Positions 46,938 through 55,970 of a stretch of 64,000 bases of DNA are shown one piece after another. Under the pieces are notes generated by a model. It worked only from the letters and a program-made list of their open reading frames with translations. It did not search any database and had not been told where the DNA came from. The translations under genes and the position numbers were made by a program. The stretch spans positions 3,420,501-3,484,500 of the forward strand of contig NZ_CP045492.1 of assembly GCF_015500055.1 (NCBI RefSeq). The letters are read 5' to 3'. The DNA comes from Mesorhizobium sp. NBSH29. Its GTDB lineage: Bacteria; Pseudomonadota; Alphaproteobacteria; Rhizobiales; Rhizobiaceae. Each line of letters begins with the position of its first letter. Within the stretch, counting starts at the first letter, position 1.

Positions 46938-48205
46938 GAGATTTCGTCCCTTTCCAGCCGTACGGCAAGAGTGTGGATTTCCTGAAGACTGACCAGCCGG
47001 TTCCGGTTGACAGCCAGATGGCGACCGAACTTCAGCGCGCGTGCTTCGCAGCGGGCGCGCAGATTCTCGTCCGCGATGTCCTCAAAATCGGCATTGTGAG
47101 CCAGCCCGAGAATGCGGCGGTGGATCTCGATGCCGGCAAAGCCCAACATGTCGACATAGATCTGGTGAAGCAGGCAGTCGAGCGCCTGGGCGCTTCCCAG
47201 AGCATCGCCCTGATCTTCGAACAGGCGACGGTCATAGAGCATGCCGGTGCGCTCGCTGTGCCAAAGGCGCGAAAACTCGGTGCGGAAGACGGCCCAGATT
47301 TCCGTTACGGTGTCGAGCAATTCATCGCGCAGCACTGAGCGGTCGCCCGCCTTTTCGTGTCCGGCTTGCGCAAAAAAGGCCATCCAGAAATTGGCGAGCA
47401 GCATGCCGACATCAAACGCCATAGGGCCGTAGAAGGCGAACTCAGGATCGATGACACGGGTCTCGTCATCAGTCACCATGATGGAGCCGGTGTGGAGATC
47501 GCCATGCAGCAGCGTTTCGGCTGAGCTGGCGAAGATGTGCTTCAGGCGCTGAGCCTCAACCTTGAGGTTGCGGTCTGCGCGCAGTGTGGCAACAATCCCG
47601 TCAAGCTGCGGCGAGGTATGCCGGTTCATCGCCGCATCAAAATAGGGGTCGGTGAAAACCAGGTTCTCGGTGATGTCGCAAAGCTCGGCATTGTCGGCAA
47701 ACAGCGCCATGTCTTCCTTGCGGGCGCGCGCACCCATAGACAAGTCAGAACCGCGAAACAGGGTGGTTGCCAGAAACAGCCCGAGATCCCGACCGATGTT
47801 TTTCGGCCGCCTGCCCTCGATCAGCGCGCGGCGCAGGATAATGTGCGGGGTGAGAAACTCCATGATGATGAGCGCCTGCCCCTCATCGAAATGAAAGATT
47901 TCCGGAACGATGTTGCCAGCCCGCGCGCGCTGGCGGGTGAGCGCATGATATTCGAAGAAGGAGCGTTTGAGCGGTAGCGGCCAACTGTCGCCGACGAGGC
48001 GCACATAGGGCAGCGCCTGCTTGACTATGGCCGAACCGTCTGGACCGTCGACGATGAAGACAAGGTTGAGGTTGCCGTCCCCAACCTCGCGGACTTTCCA
48101 GGATGCTGTGTCACTGCCGATACGCGCGGTCAGCGCATCGGTGCGCCCCAGCCGCAGCGGCAAAGTTTCGGCGGAAAGTGCTTCAAATGACGGTTTGTCA
48201 GCCAT
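46934..48205 (-). CDS. mtnK: 5-methylthioribose kinase
   Basis: A 423-residue kinase of the APH/choline-kinase fold. [11 protein letters not shown] holds the catalytic loop, and [17 protein letters not shown] the metal site. It makes 5-methylthioribose-1-phosphate with ATP. It starts 75 bases from a perfect palindrome that overlaps the divergent importer promoter, so its own expression should be controlled by the same site. It belongs with mtnA directly downstream. Confidence 0.94.
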   Translation of the reverse strand: MADKPSFEALSAETLPLRLGRTDALTARIGSDTASWKVREVGDGNLNLVFIVDGPDGSAIVKQALPYVRLVGDSWPLPLKRSFFEYHALTRQRARAGNIVPEIFHFDEGQALIIMEFLTPHIILRRALIEGRRPKNIGRDLGLFLATTLFRGSDLSMGARARKEDMALFADNAELCDITENLVFTDPYFDAAMNRHTSPQLDGIVATLRADRNLKVEAQRLKHIFASSAETLLHGDLHTGSIMVTDDETRVIDPEFAFYGPMAFDVGMLLANFWMAFFAQAGHEKAGDRSVLRDELLDTVTEIWAVFRTEFSRLWHSERTGMLYDRRLFEDQGDALGSAQALDCLLHQIYVDMLGFAGIEIHRRILGLAHNADFEDIADENLRARCEARALKFGRHLAVNRNRLVSLQEIHTLAVRLERDEIS

Positions 48206-48279
48206 TGGACCCTCTTGTCCCTCCCGAGTTGAACAGGTCGATCCCGGCCCTGCTCATCGCAAGGCCTAGCCCCCGTTCT

Positions 48280-48308
48280 GGCAAATGTCAATCAAGTTGA
48301 CATTTGCC
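48280..48308. promoter_or_regulatory. Perfect 12-bp inverted repeat (probable SorC operator)
   Basis: GGCAAATGTCAA (48280-48291), spacer TCAAG, then TTGACATTTGCC (48297-48308): twelve perfect base pairs. It lies between mtnK and the importer genes. Both arms contain TTGACA or its complement, so a bound regulator would block the -35 boxes in both directions. A 10-of-12 match occurs before the SorC gene (59108-59119). Confidence 0.75.
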
Positions 48309-48325
48309 GAAACGCTCCATAGCAT
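48297..48325 (+). promoter_or_regulatory. Promoter of the sugar importer operon
   Basis: A perfect -35 TTGACA (48297-48302), 17 bases, then TAGCAT (48320-48325, four of six matches). The -35 is the right arm of the palindrome. The importer ATG is 22 bases after the -10. Good spacing supports it, though no start site is known. Confidence 0.6.
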
Positions 48326-48347
48326 CCTGATAGGGAGGACAGCATGC

Positions 48348-49862
48348 ATGGGTGAGGAAGCTGTGTTTCGCATCGCGGGCCTGAGGAAATCCTTTGGCTT
48401 GATCGAGGTGCTGCGCGGCGTCGATCTCGACCTACATGCGGGCCAGATCACCGTGCTGATGGGTGCTAATGGGGCCGGCAAGTCGACGCTGGTCAAGGCC
48501 ATGTGCGGCGTCTACCGGCTGGATGCCGGGCAGATGACGCTGGATGGGAGCCGCTTCGCCCCCCACAAGCCCGCCGAAGCGATCAGCGCCGGCGTGGTTA
48601 CTGTCCATCAGAACATCAATGACGGCGTGGTTGCAGCGCTCGACGTGGCAACCAACCTGACGCTCGACCGGCTCAATGGATCTGGCGCGGCGACATTCTT
48701 CAATCCGCGCCGCGTGCGCAGGCAGGCCGCCGAAGTGGCCGCCCGCATGGGGCTGAGCCTTGATCTGGGCGCCCAGATATCCGACCTGTCGCTGGCCGAC
48801 CGCCAGATGGTGGCGATTGCGCGCGCCATGGCGCATGAGCCCAAAGTGCTGGTGCTCGACGAACCGACCTCTTCGCTTTCTAGCGCTGAAGCCGACCGGC
48901 TGTTTGCTTTGCTCGATCGGTTGAAGGCCGATGGCGTCGCCATTCTCTATATCTCGCACCGCATGTCGGATATCCGCCGGCTGGCCGACCGCATCGTTTC
49001 GCTGCGCGATGGCGCCATCGCGGCCACCTTCGACCAGCCGCCGCTCGACTATGAAGGCGCGGTCAATGCCATGCTTGGGCGCACGGTGAGCTTGGGCCAG
49101 GTGGCAGCACGCGCCACCGGAAAAACGGTGTTTGCCGCCGACGGTCTGCGCCTCAAGGCCAATGCAAAACCTCTTTCTCTCACTCTCGGTGAGGGCGAGG
49201 TCGTGGCCATCACCGGGCTGGTAGGCGTCGGCAAGACGGCTCTGGCCGAAACACTGTTTGGCGTGCGCAGACCAGCGTCCGGTACCATGGTGCTGGACGG
49301 AAACCCCTATGCCCCGCCCTCGACGCGCGAAGCCATCCGCAACGGCGTATTCCTGGTCGCCAAGGACCGCGCCGACAATGGCATTGTGCCCGATTTCAAC
49401 ATCTACGAAAATATCAGCCTGCCCTTTTTGCGCTCCATCTCGCGCCTGGCTGTCACGCAGCGTAGTGCGGAAAAGGCACGCGCTCGCCAGCAAATCAATG
49501 ATCTTGCCATCGTCAGCCGCAGCGAGCGGGACGAGATGTCAACGCTCTCGGGCGGTAACCAGCAAAAGGTGATGGTGGCCCGCTGGATGGCTGAGCCGGC
49601 GCGGTTGTTCGTACTCGACGAACCGTTCCAGGGCGTCGACATTGCGGCACGACGCGACATCGCCACCAAACTGCGCGCCAGTGCTGCAGGCCGCGCGACG
49701 CTGATCTTCGTCACCGAACTCGACGAGGCACTGGAAACTGCCGACCGCATTCTGGTGATGTCGGAACACACGCTGGTGGGCGAACACAAAAATGACGGCG
49801 CGCTCGACATGGATCGCCTTCTGTCGCAGATCGCCGGACAGCTCCTCAAGGGTGCGGCATGA
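48348..49862 (+). CDS. Sugar ABC transporter ATP-binding protein (RbsA-like)
   Basis: A 504-residue double ATPase. The first domain has GANGAGKST, the signature-like SLADRQMVAIARAMA and LVLDEPTSSLS. The second has GLVGVGKTA, LSGGNQQKVMVARW and FVLDEPFQGVD. I start at the ATG at 48348 behind GGGAGG. It energises a ribose-type importer with the permease and binding protein downstream. Context suggests 5-methylthioribose, 5-deoxyribose or a similar pentose as cargo. Confidence 0.93.
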   Translation: MGEEAVFRIAGLRKSFGLIEVLRGVDLDLHAGQITVLMGANGAGKSTLVKAMCGVYRLDAGQMTLDGSRFAPHKPAEAISAGVVTVHQNINDGVVAALDVATNLTLDRLNGSGAATFFNPRRVRRQAAEVAARMGLSLDLGAQISDLSLADRQMVAIARAMAHEPKVLVLDEPTSSLSSAEADRLFALLDRLKADGVAILYISHRMSDIRRLADRIVSLRDGAIAATFDQPPLDYEGAVNAMLGRTVSLGQVAARATGKTVFAADGLRLKANAKPLSLTLGEGEVVAITGLVGVGKTALAETLFGVRRPASGTMVLDGNPYAPPSTREAIRNGVFLVAKDRADNGIVPDFNIYENISLPFLRSISRLAVTQRSAEKARARQQINDLAIVSRSERDEMSTLSGGNQQKVMVARWMAEPARLFVLDEPFQGVDIAARRDIATKLRASAAGRATLIFVTELDEALETADRILVMSEHTLVGEHKNDGALDMDRLLSQIAGQLLKGAA

Positions 49863-50890
49863 GCGCTGGCCAACAACGGGATATCGGACCAAGCATGACA
49901 TTGCGTGACTTCGCCGTGCGCTACGGCTTTCTTTTGCTGCTGTCCGGGCTGGTAGCCTATTTCACCGCCTTTGCCGATGGATTTGCCTCGCCCCAAAGTG
50001 CCGTCTTTATCTTCCAGTCCGTGGCCATCACCGGCGTTCTGGCGCTCGGCGTCACAGCTACGCTCGTGGTTGGCGGTTTTGACCTGTCCATCGGCTCCGT
50101 CGCCACCACAGCCATGATGGCGTCTGCCTATGTGATGGTAGTGCTGGAACAAAATGCGCTGGTGGCCGTGCTGGCCTGCCTTCTGATCGGGATCATCGTC
50201 GGCCTGATCAACGGTTTCCTGATAGTCTATATGCGCGTGCCCGACCTTCTGGCTACGCTTGGCATGATGTTCCTGCTGATCGGCCTGCAGCGTATCCCGA
50301 CGGAGGGACGTTCGATTGCCACCGGCATGACCATGCCCGACGGTACTGTCGCGTCCGGCACGTTCAGCCCTGCTTTCCTGTCGCTTGGCCGCCACCGCTT
50401 TGATTTCTTTATCCCAAATCTCATTCCTGTCTCGGTCGTGGTTCTTCTGGTGCTGGCGCTGGTGATTTGGTTCTTCCTCGAATACACCCGTTTTGGCCGC
50501 ATGATGTATGCCGTCGGTTCCAATGAACGGGCCGCAGAGCTCGCTGGCGCGCCGGTCAAGGCATACAAGATTTGGGCCTATGTGATTTCAGGCATTTTTG
50601 CCTCGATCGGCGGCATTCTGCTGGCCGCCCGGCTCGGACGCGGCGACATCGCGTCTGGCAACAACCTTCTTCTCGATGCGGTAGCCGCAGCCCTGATCGG
50701 CTTTGCCGTTCTGGGCGCTGCCAAGCCCAATGCATTCGGCACTGCCGTGGGAGCGCTGTTTGTCGGCATCCTGCTGCAGGGCCTCACCATGATGAACGCG
50801 CCCTATTACACGCAGGATTTCGTCAAGGGCATCGTTCTCGTCGTCGCGCTGGTGTTCACCTTTGCCCTATCGAACACCGGCCGCCGTTAA
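49859..50890 (+). CDS. Sugar ABC transporter permease (RbsC-like)
   Basis: A 343-residue permease with about ten hydrophobic segments and the family loops GGFDLSIGSV and GSNERAAELAGAPV. It overlaps the ATPase gene by four bases. It forms a homodimeric channel in the RbsABC-type importer. Confidence 0.92.
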   Translation: MSAGQQRDIGPSMTLRDFAVRYGFLLLLSGLVAYFTAFADGFASPQSAVFIFQSVAITGVLALGVTATLVVGGFDLSIGSVATTAMMASAYVMVVLEQNALVAVLACLLIGIIVGLINGFLIVYMRVPDLLATLGMMFLLIGLQRIPTEGRSIATGMTMPDGTVASGTFSPAFLSLGRHRFDFFIPNLIPVSVVVLLVLALVIWFFLEYTRFGRMMYAVGSNERAAELAGAPVKAYKIWAYVISGIFASIGGILLAARLGRGDIASGNNLLLDAVAAALIGFAVLGAAKPNAFGTAVGALFVGILLQGLTMMNAPYYTQDFVKGIVLVVALVFTFALSNTGRR

Positions 50891-50926
50891 GTACAAAAAA
50901 TATCAACAAGTGGAGGAAATACGACT

Positions 50927-51979
50927 ATGACAATGACCCGCAGAACCCTCGGCAGATGGGCCGCAGGCCTGATCGGTGCCACCGCGCTGATGCAGGTTCC
51001 CGCCTTTGCGCAGACAGCACCCGCCCCGCTCGACAATCCTGGCAATGTGAAGATTGCGCTGGTGCGCTATCTGTCCACCGGCGACTTCTTCCAGGCTTAT
51101 CTCTCGGGCGTGGAAAGCCAGGCCAAGGCACTCGGTGTTGATCTGCGCGTGCTCGACAGCCGCCAGGACGCCGCACTTCAGGCCGACATGGTCGATCAGG
51201 CAATCGCGCTTGGCGTCAACGGCATCATCATCCAGCACGGCTTGACCGAAAGCATGAAGGAAGCCGCCCAGCGCGCGGTAGACGCCGGCATCAAGGTCGT
51301 CGCCTTCGACGTCAATGTCGAGAACGACAAGATTCCGCAGATCGAACAGTCCGACCGCGATCTTGCCCGCTTGGCACTCGAACAGGCGATCAAGGACAAT
51401 GGCGAAAGCTGGAAGGCAGGCTACGTCTATGTCGCGGGCATCGCCCCGCTCGACCGCCGGAACGAGACCTGGGTCGGGTTCAAGAAGAAGTATGCCGGCA
51501 TCGAGGAAAAGGCGATGTTCGGCACGCTGGATAATCCGATTGCCAACTCGGTCGCCAACCAGGCCCGCTCGGTAATCACCGCCAACCCCGACATCACCGT
51601 GATGTTTGCTCCCTATGACGAATTCGCCAAGGGCGTGAAGATCGCCGTCGACGAAGCCGGCATGTCGGAAAGCGTAAAGATCTATTCGGCCGACATCTCG
51701 ACCTCTGACATCGCTGCCATGCGCGAGCCAAACAGCGCCTGGGCCGCAACCGCCGCTACCAACCCGGCCGTTGTCGGTCAGGTTTCGGTTCGCGCACTGG
51801 CCATGATGATCGCCGGTGAGGATCCGGGCAAGAGCGTCATCGTGCCGCCAACCCTGATCACCCAGAAAGAGCTGAACGACAACGACATCAAGAACATGGA
51901 AGACCTTTCGGCGAAGCTGCCGCAGTTCGCCCATGCTGACGTCGTCATGCCCGCCTGGATGCCGAACCCGAACAAATAA
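50927..51979 (+). CDS. Sugar ABC transporter substrate-binding protein
   Basis: A 350-residue periplasmic protein of the Peripla_BP_4 type. The N-terminal TRRTLGRWA is a possible twin-arginine signal followed by GLIGATALMQVPAFAQ. A GTGGAGG ribosome site is upstream. The ligand domains include VDQAIALGVNGIIIQHG and VVAFDVNVENDK. It is the third gene of the operon and is followed by a strong terminator. Sugars are the usual ligands; the precise one is inferred only from the neighbouring mtnAK genes. Confidence 0.92.
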   Translation: MTMTRRTLGRWAAGLIGATALMQVPAFAQTAPAPLDNPGNVKIALVRYLSTGDFFQAYLSGVESQAKALGVDLRVLDSRQDAALQADMVDQAIALGVNGIIIQHGLTESMKEAAQRAVDAGIKVVAFDVNVENDKIPQIEQSDRDLARLALEQAIKDNGESWKAGYVYVAGIAPLDRRNETWVGFKKKYAGIEEKAMFGTLDNPIANSVANQARSVITANPDITVMFAPYDEFAKGVKIAVDEAGMSESVKIYSADISTSDIAAMREPNSAWAATAATNPAVVGQVSVRALAMMIAGEDPGKSVIVPPTLITQKELNDNDIKNMEDLSAKLPQFAHADVVMPAWMPNPNK

Positions 51980-52004
51980 GAAGAAGACCACCGATCAAAT
52001 TGAG

Positions 52005-52033
52005 GCCCGGCATCGCTGCCGGGCATTTTTTTT
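52005..52033 (+). terminator. Rho-independent terminator of the importer operon
   Basis: GCCCGGCA and TGCCGGGC pair perfectly with loop TCGC and are followed by A and eight T. It ends 54 bases after the binding-protein stop. Confidence 0.93.
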
Positions 52034-52189
52034 GTTTTGTCGCTTTCATGAGGCCGTCCCCAAGGCTGCGTCGGCGCACCACGACGGCGATCGAGCCAAA
52101 CGCCCCGCTCTTGAAAGCCGCTGGTCATCACTGCCCAGCAGGCGCATAATGTTTATCAGCACGAACTAAACAAAGGGATATCATACGAT

Positions 52190-53959
52190 ATGTTCCCGGT
52201 TCTGTTCGACGGTGAACGCACGAATCGCAGGCTGGCAGCTGTTCTGGCCGCCGACATGGTTGGCTACAGTCGACTGATGGAACGCGACGAGCAGGGTATC
52301 CTCGCGCGCCTGAGGGCCCACCGCATAGAACTGATCGACCCCACCATCGCCAAGAACAACGGCAGGATCATCAAGACCACGGGCGATGGCATGCTGGTGG
52401 AGTTTCAAAGCGTCGTCGACGCTGTCAACTGCGCGGTCGAGGTTCAGCGTCGGATGCGGCGGCGCAATTCCGACGTCCCTGAAGAGTCCCGCATCCAGTT
52501 TCGTATCGGTATCAATTTGGGTGACATCATCATCGAGGACGACGACATTTTTGGCGATGGCGTGAACATTGCCGTGCGCATTGAACAACTGGCAGAAAGC
52601 GGTGGCATCTGCGTGACTGCATCGGTGCATGATCAGGTGAGCGGGCGCGTCGAAATCGACTTCGATGATCTGGGCGAAAAACAGCTGAAGAACATTAGCC
52701 GGCCACTTAAAGTATACCGTGCTGTCATCGACGAGCTGGCACGCGCAGTCGCACCAGCGGGCGGCGCGACGCAGATACAGTCAGTGGCAAAGCCGACCAT
52801 TGCGGTCCTGCCGTTCACCAATATGAGCGGTGACGCCGAGCAGGAATTTTTTGTCGACGGTCTGACCGAGGACATCCTGACCGAACTCAGCCGCCGCCAC
52901 GAACTGTTCGTCATCTCCCGCAACTCGACCTTCGTCTACAAGGGCCAGGCCGTTAGCATCACTGACGTGGCTAAAAAACTCGGCGCCCAGTACATCGTTG
53001 AAGGAAGCGTCCGCAAATCTGGCGATCGCTTGCGCGTGACGGTGCAGCTGATCGATACATCCAGCGATACCCACATCTGGGCCGAGCGCTACGACCGCAA
53101 GCTCGATGATATCTTCGCGCTGCAGGACGAAATGACGTCGGCCATCGTTGCGACACTGCCGGGACGTCTGGAAGCAGCACAGAATGATCAATTATCCCGA
53201 AAGAAGCCAGCGAGCCTTGCCGCATATGAATGCGTGCTGGTGGCCAAGGTGCTACATCACCGCAGCAACCGGGAGGACAATGCGAAAGCCCAGAACCTGA
53301 TCTGCCAGGCTATAACGCTGGACCCAGAATATGCGCACGCCTATGCCTGGCGCGGCTGCATCATGGGACAGGCATGGGGCTATGGGTGGTGTGATGAAAA
53401 GGAAGAAACATTCGCAATCGTTGAAGCGGATTTGGAACGGGCCCTGAACCTCGACGACAACGACGCCGACGTGCACCGCATCCTGGCCGCCGTCCACATC
53501 ATGCGCACGGAGTTTGAACGCGCGCGATACCATCAGGAGCGCGCGCTGGCCCTCAATCCGAATTACGATCTGGTCGTGGTCCAGATGGGCGAGTTGTTCA
53601 CCTGGCTGGGTGTCCCCGCAGAGGGCGTCAAATGGATCGAAAAGGCGATGCGGTTGAACCCGCACCATCCCCCGCGCTTCTGGAGCCATCTTGGCAAGGC
53701 GCATTTCACTGCCAAGGATTACGCCCTGGCGATCAAGGCCTTCATGAGCCTCCCCACCATGGATGTGATCTCACGGACGTTCGTTGCAATCTGCCACGCC
53801 TGCCTGGGTGACCAGACAGCAGCCGATGCGCATGTCGCCGCCATCCGCGTCGCTGACCCCACCTTCAATACCGAGACCTTTCTTGCGGCCGTTCATTATT
53901 CCGAGAAAGCCGATCAGGAGCACCTGCGGGAGGGGTTGATCAAGGCAGGAATGGATTAG
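52190..53959 (+). CDS. Class III adenylate cyclase with TolB-like and TPR domains
   Basis: A 589-residue cytosolic protein with no membrane segment. Residues about 12-180 are the cyclase domain, with metal-binding Asp22 (AADMVGYSR) and Asp66 (TGDGMLVEF). Residues about 200-340 resemble the TolB/FlgO-like segment PTIAVLPFTNMSGDAEQEFF, followed by tetratricopeptide repeats to about 560. This architecture is common and numerous in Rhizobiales. The product is cAMP or cGMP; the input is unknown. It stands alone, after the terminator. Confidence 0.9.
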   Translation: MFPVLFDGERTNRRLAAVLAADMVGYSRLMERDEQGILARLRAHRIELIDPTIAKNNGRIIKTTGDGMLVEFQSVVDAVNCAVEVQRRMRRRNSDVPEESRIQFRIGINLGDIIIEDDDIFGDGVNIAVRIEQLAESGGICVTASVHDQVSGRVEIDFDDLGEKQLKNISRPLKVYRAVIDELARAVAPAGGATQIQSVAKPTIAVLPFTNMSGDAEQEFFVDGLTEDILTELSRRHELFVISRNSTFVYKGQAVSITDVAKKLGAQYIVEGSVRKSGDRLRVTVQLIDTSSDTHIWAERYDRKLDDIFALQDEMTSAIVATLPGRLEAAQNDQLSRKKPASLAAYECVLVAKVLHHRSNREDNAKAQNLICQAITLDPEYAHAYAWRGCIMGQAWGYGWCDEKEETFAIVEADLERALNLDDNDADVHRILAAVHIMRTEFERARYHQERALALNPNYDLVVVQMGELFTWLGVPAEGVKWIEKAMRLNPHHPPRFWSHLGKAHFTAKDYALAIKAFMSLPTMDVISRTFVAICHACLGDQTAADAHVAAIRVADPTFNTETFLAAVHYSEKADQEHLREGLIKAGMD

Positions 53960-54036
53960 CCTCTGTGCGGTCTTCGCGCTGTATCCAGCCAAATATCGAC
54001 CAGAATGGGGGCCGCGATTCGCGAACGTGTAGCCCA

Positions 54037-54465
54037 TCACGATCCCGGCGTGCGCCGCCGTTTCTGATGATCACGCGGGTGAGGCGCAAGGCTGAGCAGC
54101 CGCCTGAATTTCGGGCATTCCATATGTGACGGCGCCGGGCACTCGGCAACATGAACAAGAGCATCGTGCAGCGTTTTCAGCTGGCGTATCTGGACCGCGA
54201 TTGCGTCGGCCCTCTGAAGTAGCGCGGCGCGCGGCAGCGCGGGTGCGCCATGCTTGCCAAAGGCGCTCTTGATTTCTTCAAGCGAAAAGCCGGCCGTTTT
54301 GCCAAGCGATATCAACGCCAGTTGGGTCAGCGCTTCAAAGCCGAACTGGCGGCGCAGCCCATGTCGGCCAAGCGATTCAATCAGCCCGATCTCTTCATAA
54401 TAGCGCAGCGTCGATGCCGGCACGCCGCTTTTTTCCGCCAGAACTCCGATATCGAGAAGATTCAT
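54037..54465 (-). CDS. MerR-family transcriptional regulator
   Basis: A 142-residue regulator with the winged helix LAEKSGVPASTLRYYEEIGLI. The C-terminal tail has two Cys (AECPAPSHMECPKFRRLL), which could bind a metal or a thiol-reactive ligand. I start at the ATG at 54465; longer frames run upstream into the divergent gene. It is divergent from an MFS exporter gene with a SoxR-like dyad between them, so it probably controls that exporter. Confidence 0.88.
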   Translation of the reverse strand: MNLLDIGVLAEKSGVPASTLRYYEEIGLIESLGRHGLRRQFGFEALTQLALISLGKTAGFSLEEIKSAFGKHGAPALPRAALLQRADAIAVQIRQLKTLHDALVHVAECPAPSHMECPKFRRLLSLAPHPRDHQKRRRTPGS

Positions 54466-54469
54466 CTTG

Positions 54470-54489
54470 ACCTCAAGTTGGCTTGAAGT
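54470..54489. promoter_or_regulatory. SoxR-like MerR operator
   Basis: ACCTCAAG-TTGG-CTTGAAGT is an inverted repeat with one mismatch per arm set. It closely resembles the known SoxR site CCTCAAG-NNNN-CTTGAGG. It overlaps a TTGACC -35-like box for the MFS gene. Typical MerR control by promoter distortion is inferred. Confidence 0.65.
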
Positions 54490-54532
54490 GGCAACGTAGC
54501 CTCGACTGAACCTGACGACAAGAGGTACCCGC

Positions 54533-55957
54533 ATGATCACGCTCCGCCGAACGATCCGCAGACCACCCGTATTAGCCACGCTGGCGGCAGCTACAGTGCT
54601 TGCATCGCTGGGCATCAGCGTCGTTTCAGTGGCTCTCCCCTCCCTCGCCACCGGCTTCTCCGCGTCTGTCTCTGCAGTGCAGTGGGTTGTTCTCGGCTAT
54701 TTGGTCTCGGTGACAGTCACCATCGTGATTGCAGGGCGGCTTGGTGATCTGTTCGGACATAAGCGCACGCTGGTGGCGGGTCTGGCCATATTCACCCTCG
54801 CCTCGGTACTTTCGGCAGCGTCTCCCACCCTGATGGCGCTGATTGCCAGCCGCATACTGCAAGGCATAGGCGGGGCCATCCTGATCGCGCTGCCGGTTTC
54901 CATGGCGCGTGGTGCCGTGGCAAAAAACCGTTTAGGATCGGCCATGGGGCTGCTCGCCACAATGTCTGCCATCGGCACTTCGCTTGGCCCGTCCGTTGGC
55001 GGGTTCATCATTGCGGCCATAGGCTGGCGCGCAACCTTCATTCCGCTGGCGGGTCTCGGTGCTGTCGTCTTGTGCCTCGCTGTGTGTACAGTCCCGCCAG
55101 ATCCGGACCGCGACCGACAAAAGTCTCCTTCCATGGATTGGCCCGGCGCTCTGCTTCTGGCGCTGTGCCTGACCTCACTGGCATTGGCAACATCCGGTGG
55201 CAGTGCGGGCTGGAGCGCCGGCCTGCTGTTGCTGTTTTCGGCGGCCACACTTGCCTGCCTCGTCATTGTGGAGACCCGGACGGCATCGCCTTTGGTGCCC
55301 ATGGCGATGCTGCGCGGTGCGGCGGCAACGATACCGCTCGGCCTCAGCGTGCTTGTCGCCACGGTCATGATGTCGACGCTCGCCGTGGGCCCATTCTTCC
55401 TGTCCTTCGGCCTGAACCTCTACGATTGGCAGGTCGGACTTGTCATGGCCGTGGGGCCAGCCATGTCAGCGCTTGCCGGCGTGCCGGCAGGGCGACTGAC
55501 GGATCGTTTCGGCGCGCGTCGCATTGTATTGGCTGGCCTTGCGCTCACGTTCGTCGGCCTGATCTGCCTGGCCATGTTTCCAAGACTTTTTGGCACTGCC
55601 GGCTATGTGGTGGCGCTTATCCTACTGACCCCCGGTTTCCAGCTGTTTCTGGCAGCCAACAATACGGTTGTCATGGCCTCAACCGCCGCTGACCAACGTG
55701 GTCTGGTGTCCGGGCTGCTCGGCTTGTCGCGTAATCTCGGTTTCATGGCAGGTGCCTCGATGATGCCGATGCTGTTCGCTGCGACAATGGCACCAGCTCA
55801 GATCACCACAGCTCCGCCGCAGGCCGTCGCAGACGCATTCACGATAACCTTTATAGCTGCGGCCGGCGGCATTTTTCTGGCACTGCTGCTCGCAACAATC
55901 AGCCACCGCAAGCACGCACAGGAAAGCGCCGCAAAACTGGTCCCCGACGCTCCCTGA
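54533..55957 (+). CDS. MFS multidrug exporter (DHA2/EmrB-QacA type)
   Basis: A 474-residue exporter with about 14 membrane helices. The motif GRLGDLFGHKRTLV (MFS loop 2-3) and SRILQGIGGAIL (family motif) are visible, as is LGPSVGGFI. It probably expels a toxic or dye-like compound using the proton gradient. It is likely regulated by the divergent MerR protein. The order of MerR and exporter looks like a cassette inserted into the sugar locus. Confidence 0.9.
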   Translation: MITLRRTIRRPPVLATLAAATVLASLGISVVSVALPSLATGFSASVSAVQWVVLGYLVSVTVTIVIAGRLGDLFGHKRTLVAGLAIFTLASVLSAASPTLMALIASRILQGIGGAILIALPVSMARGAVAKNRLGSAMGLLATMSAIGTSLGPSVGGFIIAAIGWRATFIPLAGLGAVVLCLAVCTVPPDPDRDRQKSPSMDWPGALLLALCLTSLALATSGGSAGWSAGLLLLFSAATLACLVIVETRTASPLVPMAMLRGAAATIPLGLSVLVATVMMSTLAVGPFFLSFGLNLYDWQVGLVMAVGPAMSALAGVPAGRLTDRFGARRIVLAGLALTFVGLICLAMFPRLFGTAGYVVALILLTPGFQLFLAANNTVVMASTAADQRGLVSGLLGLSRNLGFMAGASMMPMLFAATMAPAQITTAPPQAVADAFTITFIAAAGGIFLALLLATISHRKHAQESAAKLVPDAP

Positions 55958-55970
55958 TCATTCGGTCGCC

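Noticed and set aside
48432-49493. Minus-strand frame of 353 codons opposite the sugar ATPase
   Set aside because: Shadow; the plus strand has all the ABC motifs.
50903-51991. Minus-strand frame of 362 codons opposite the sugar-binding protein
   Set aside because: Shadow; the plus strand has a signal peptide, a ribosome site and a terminator.
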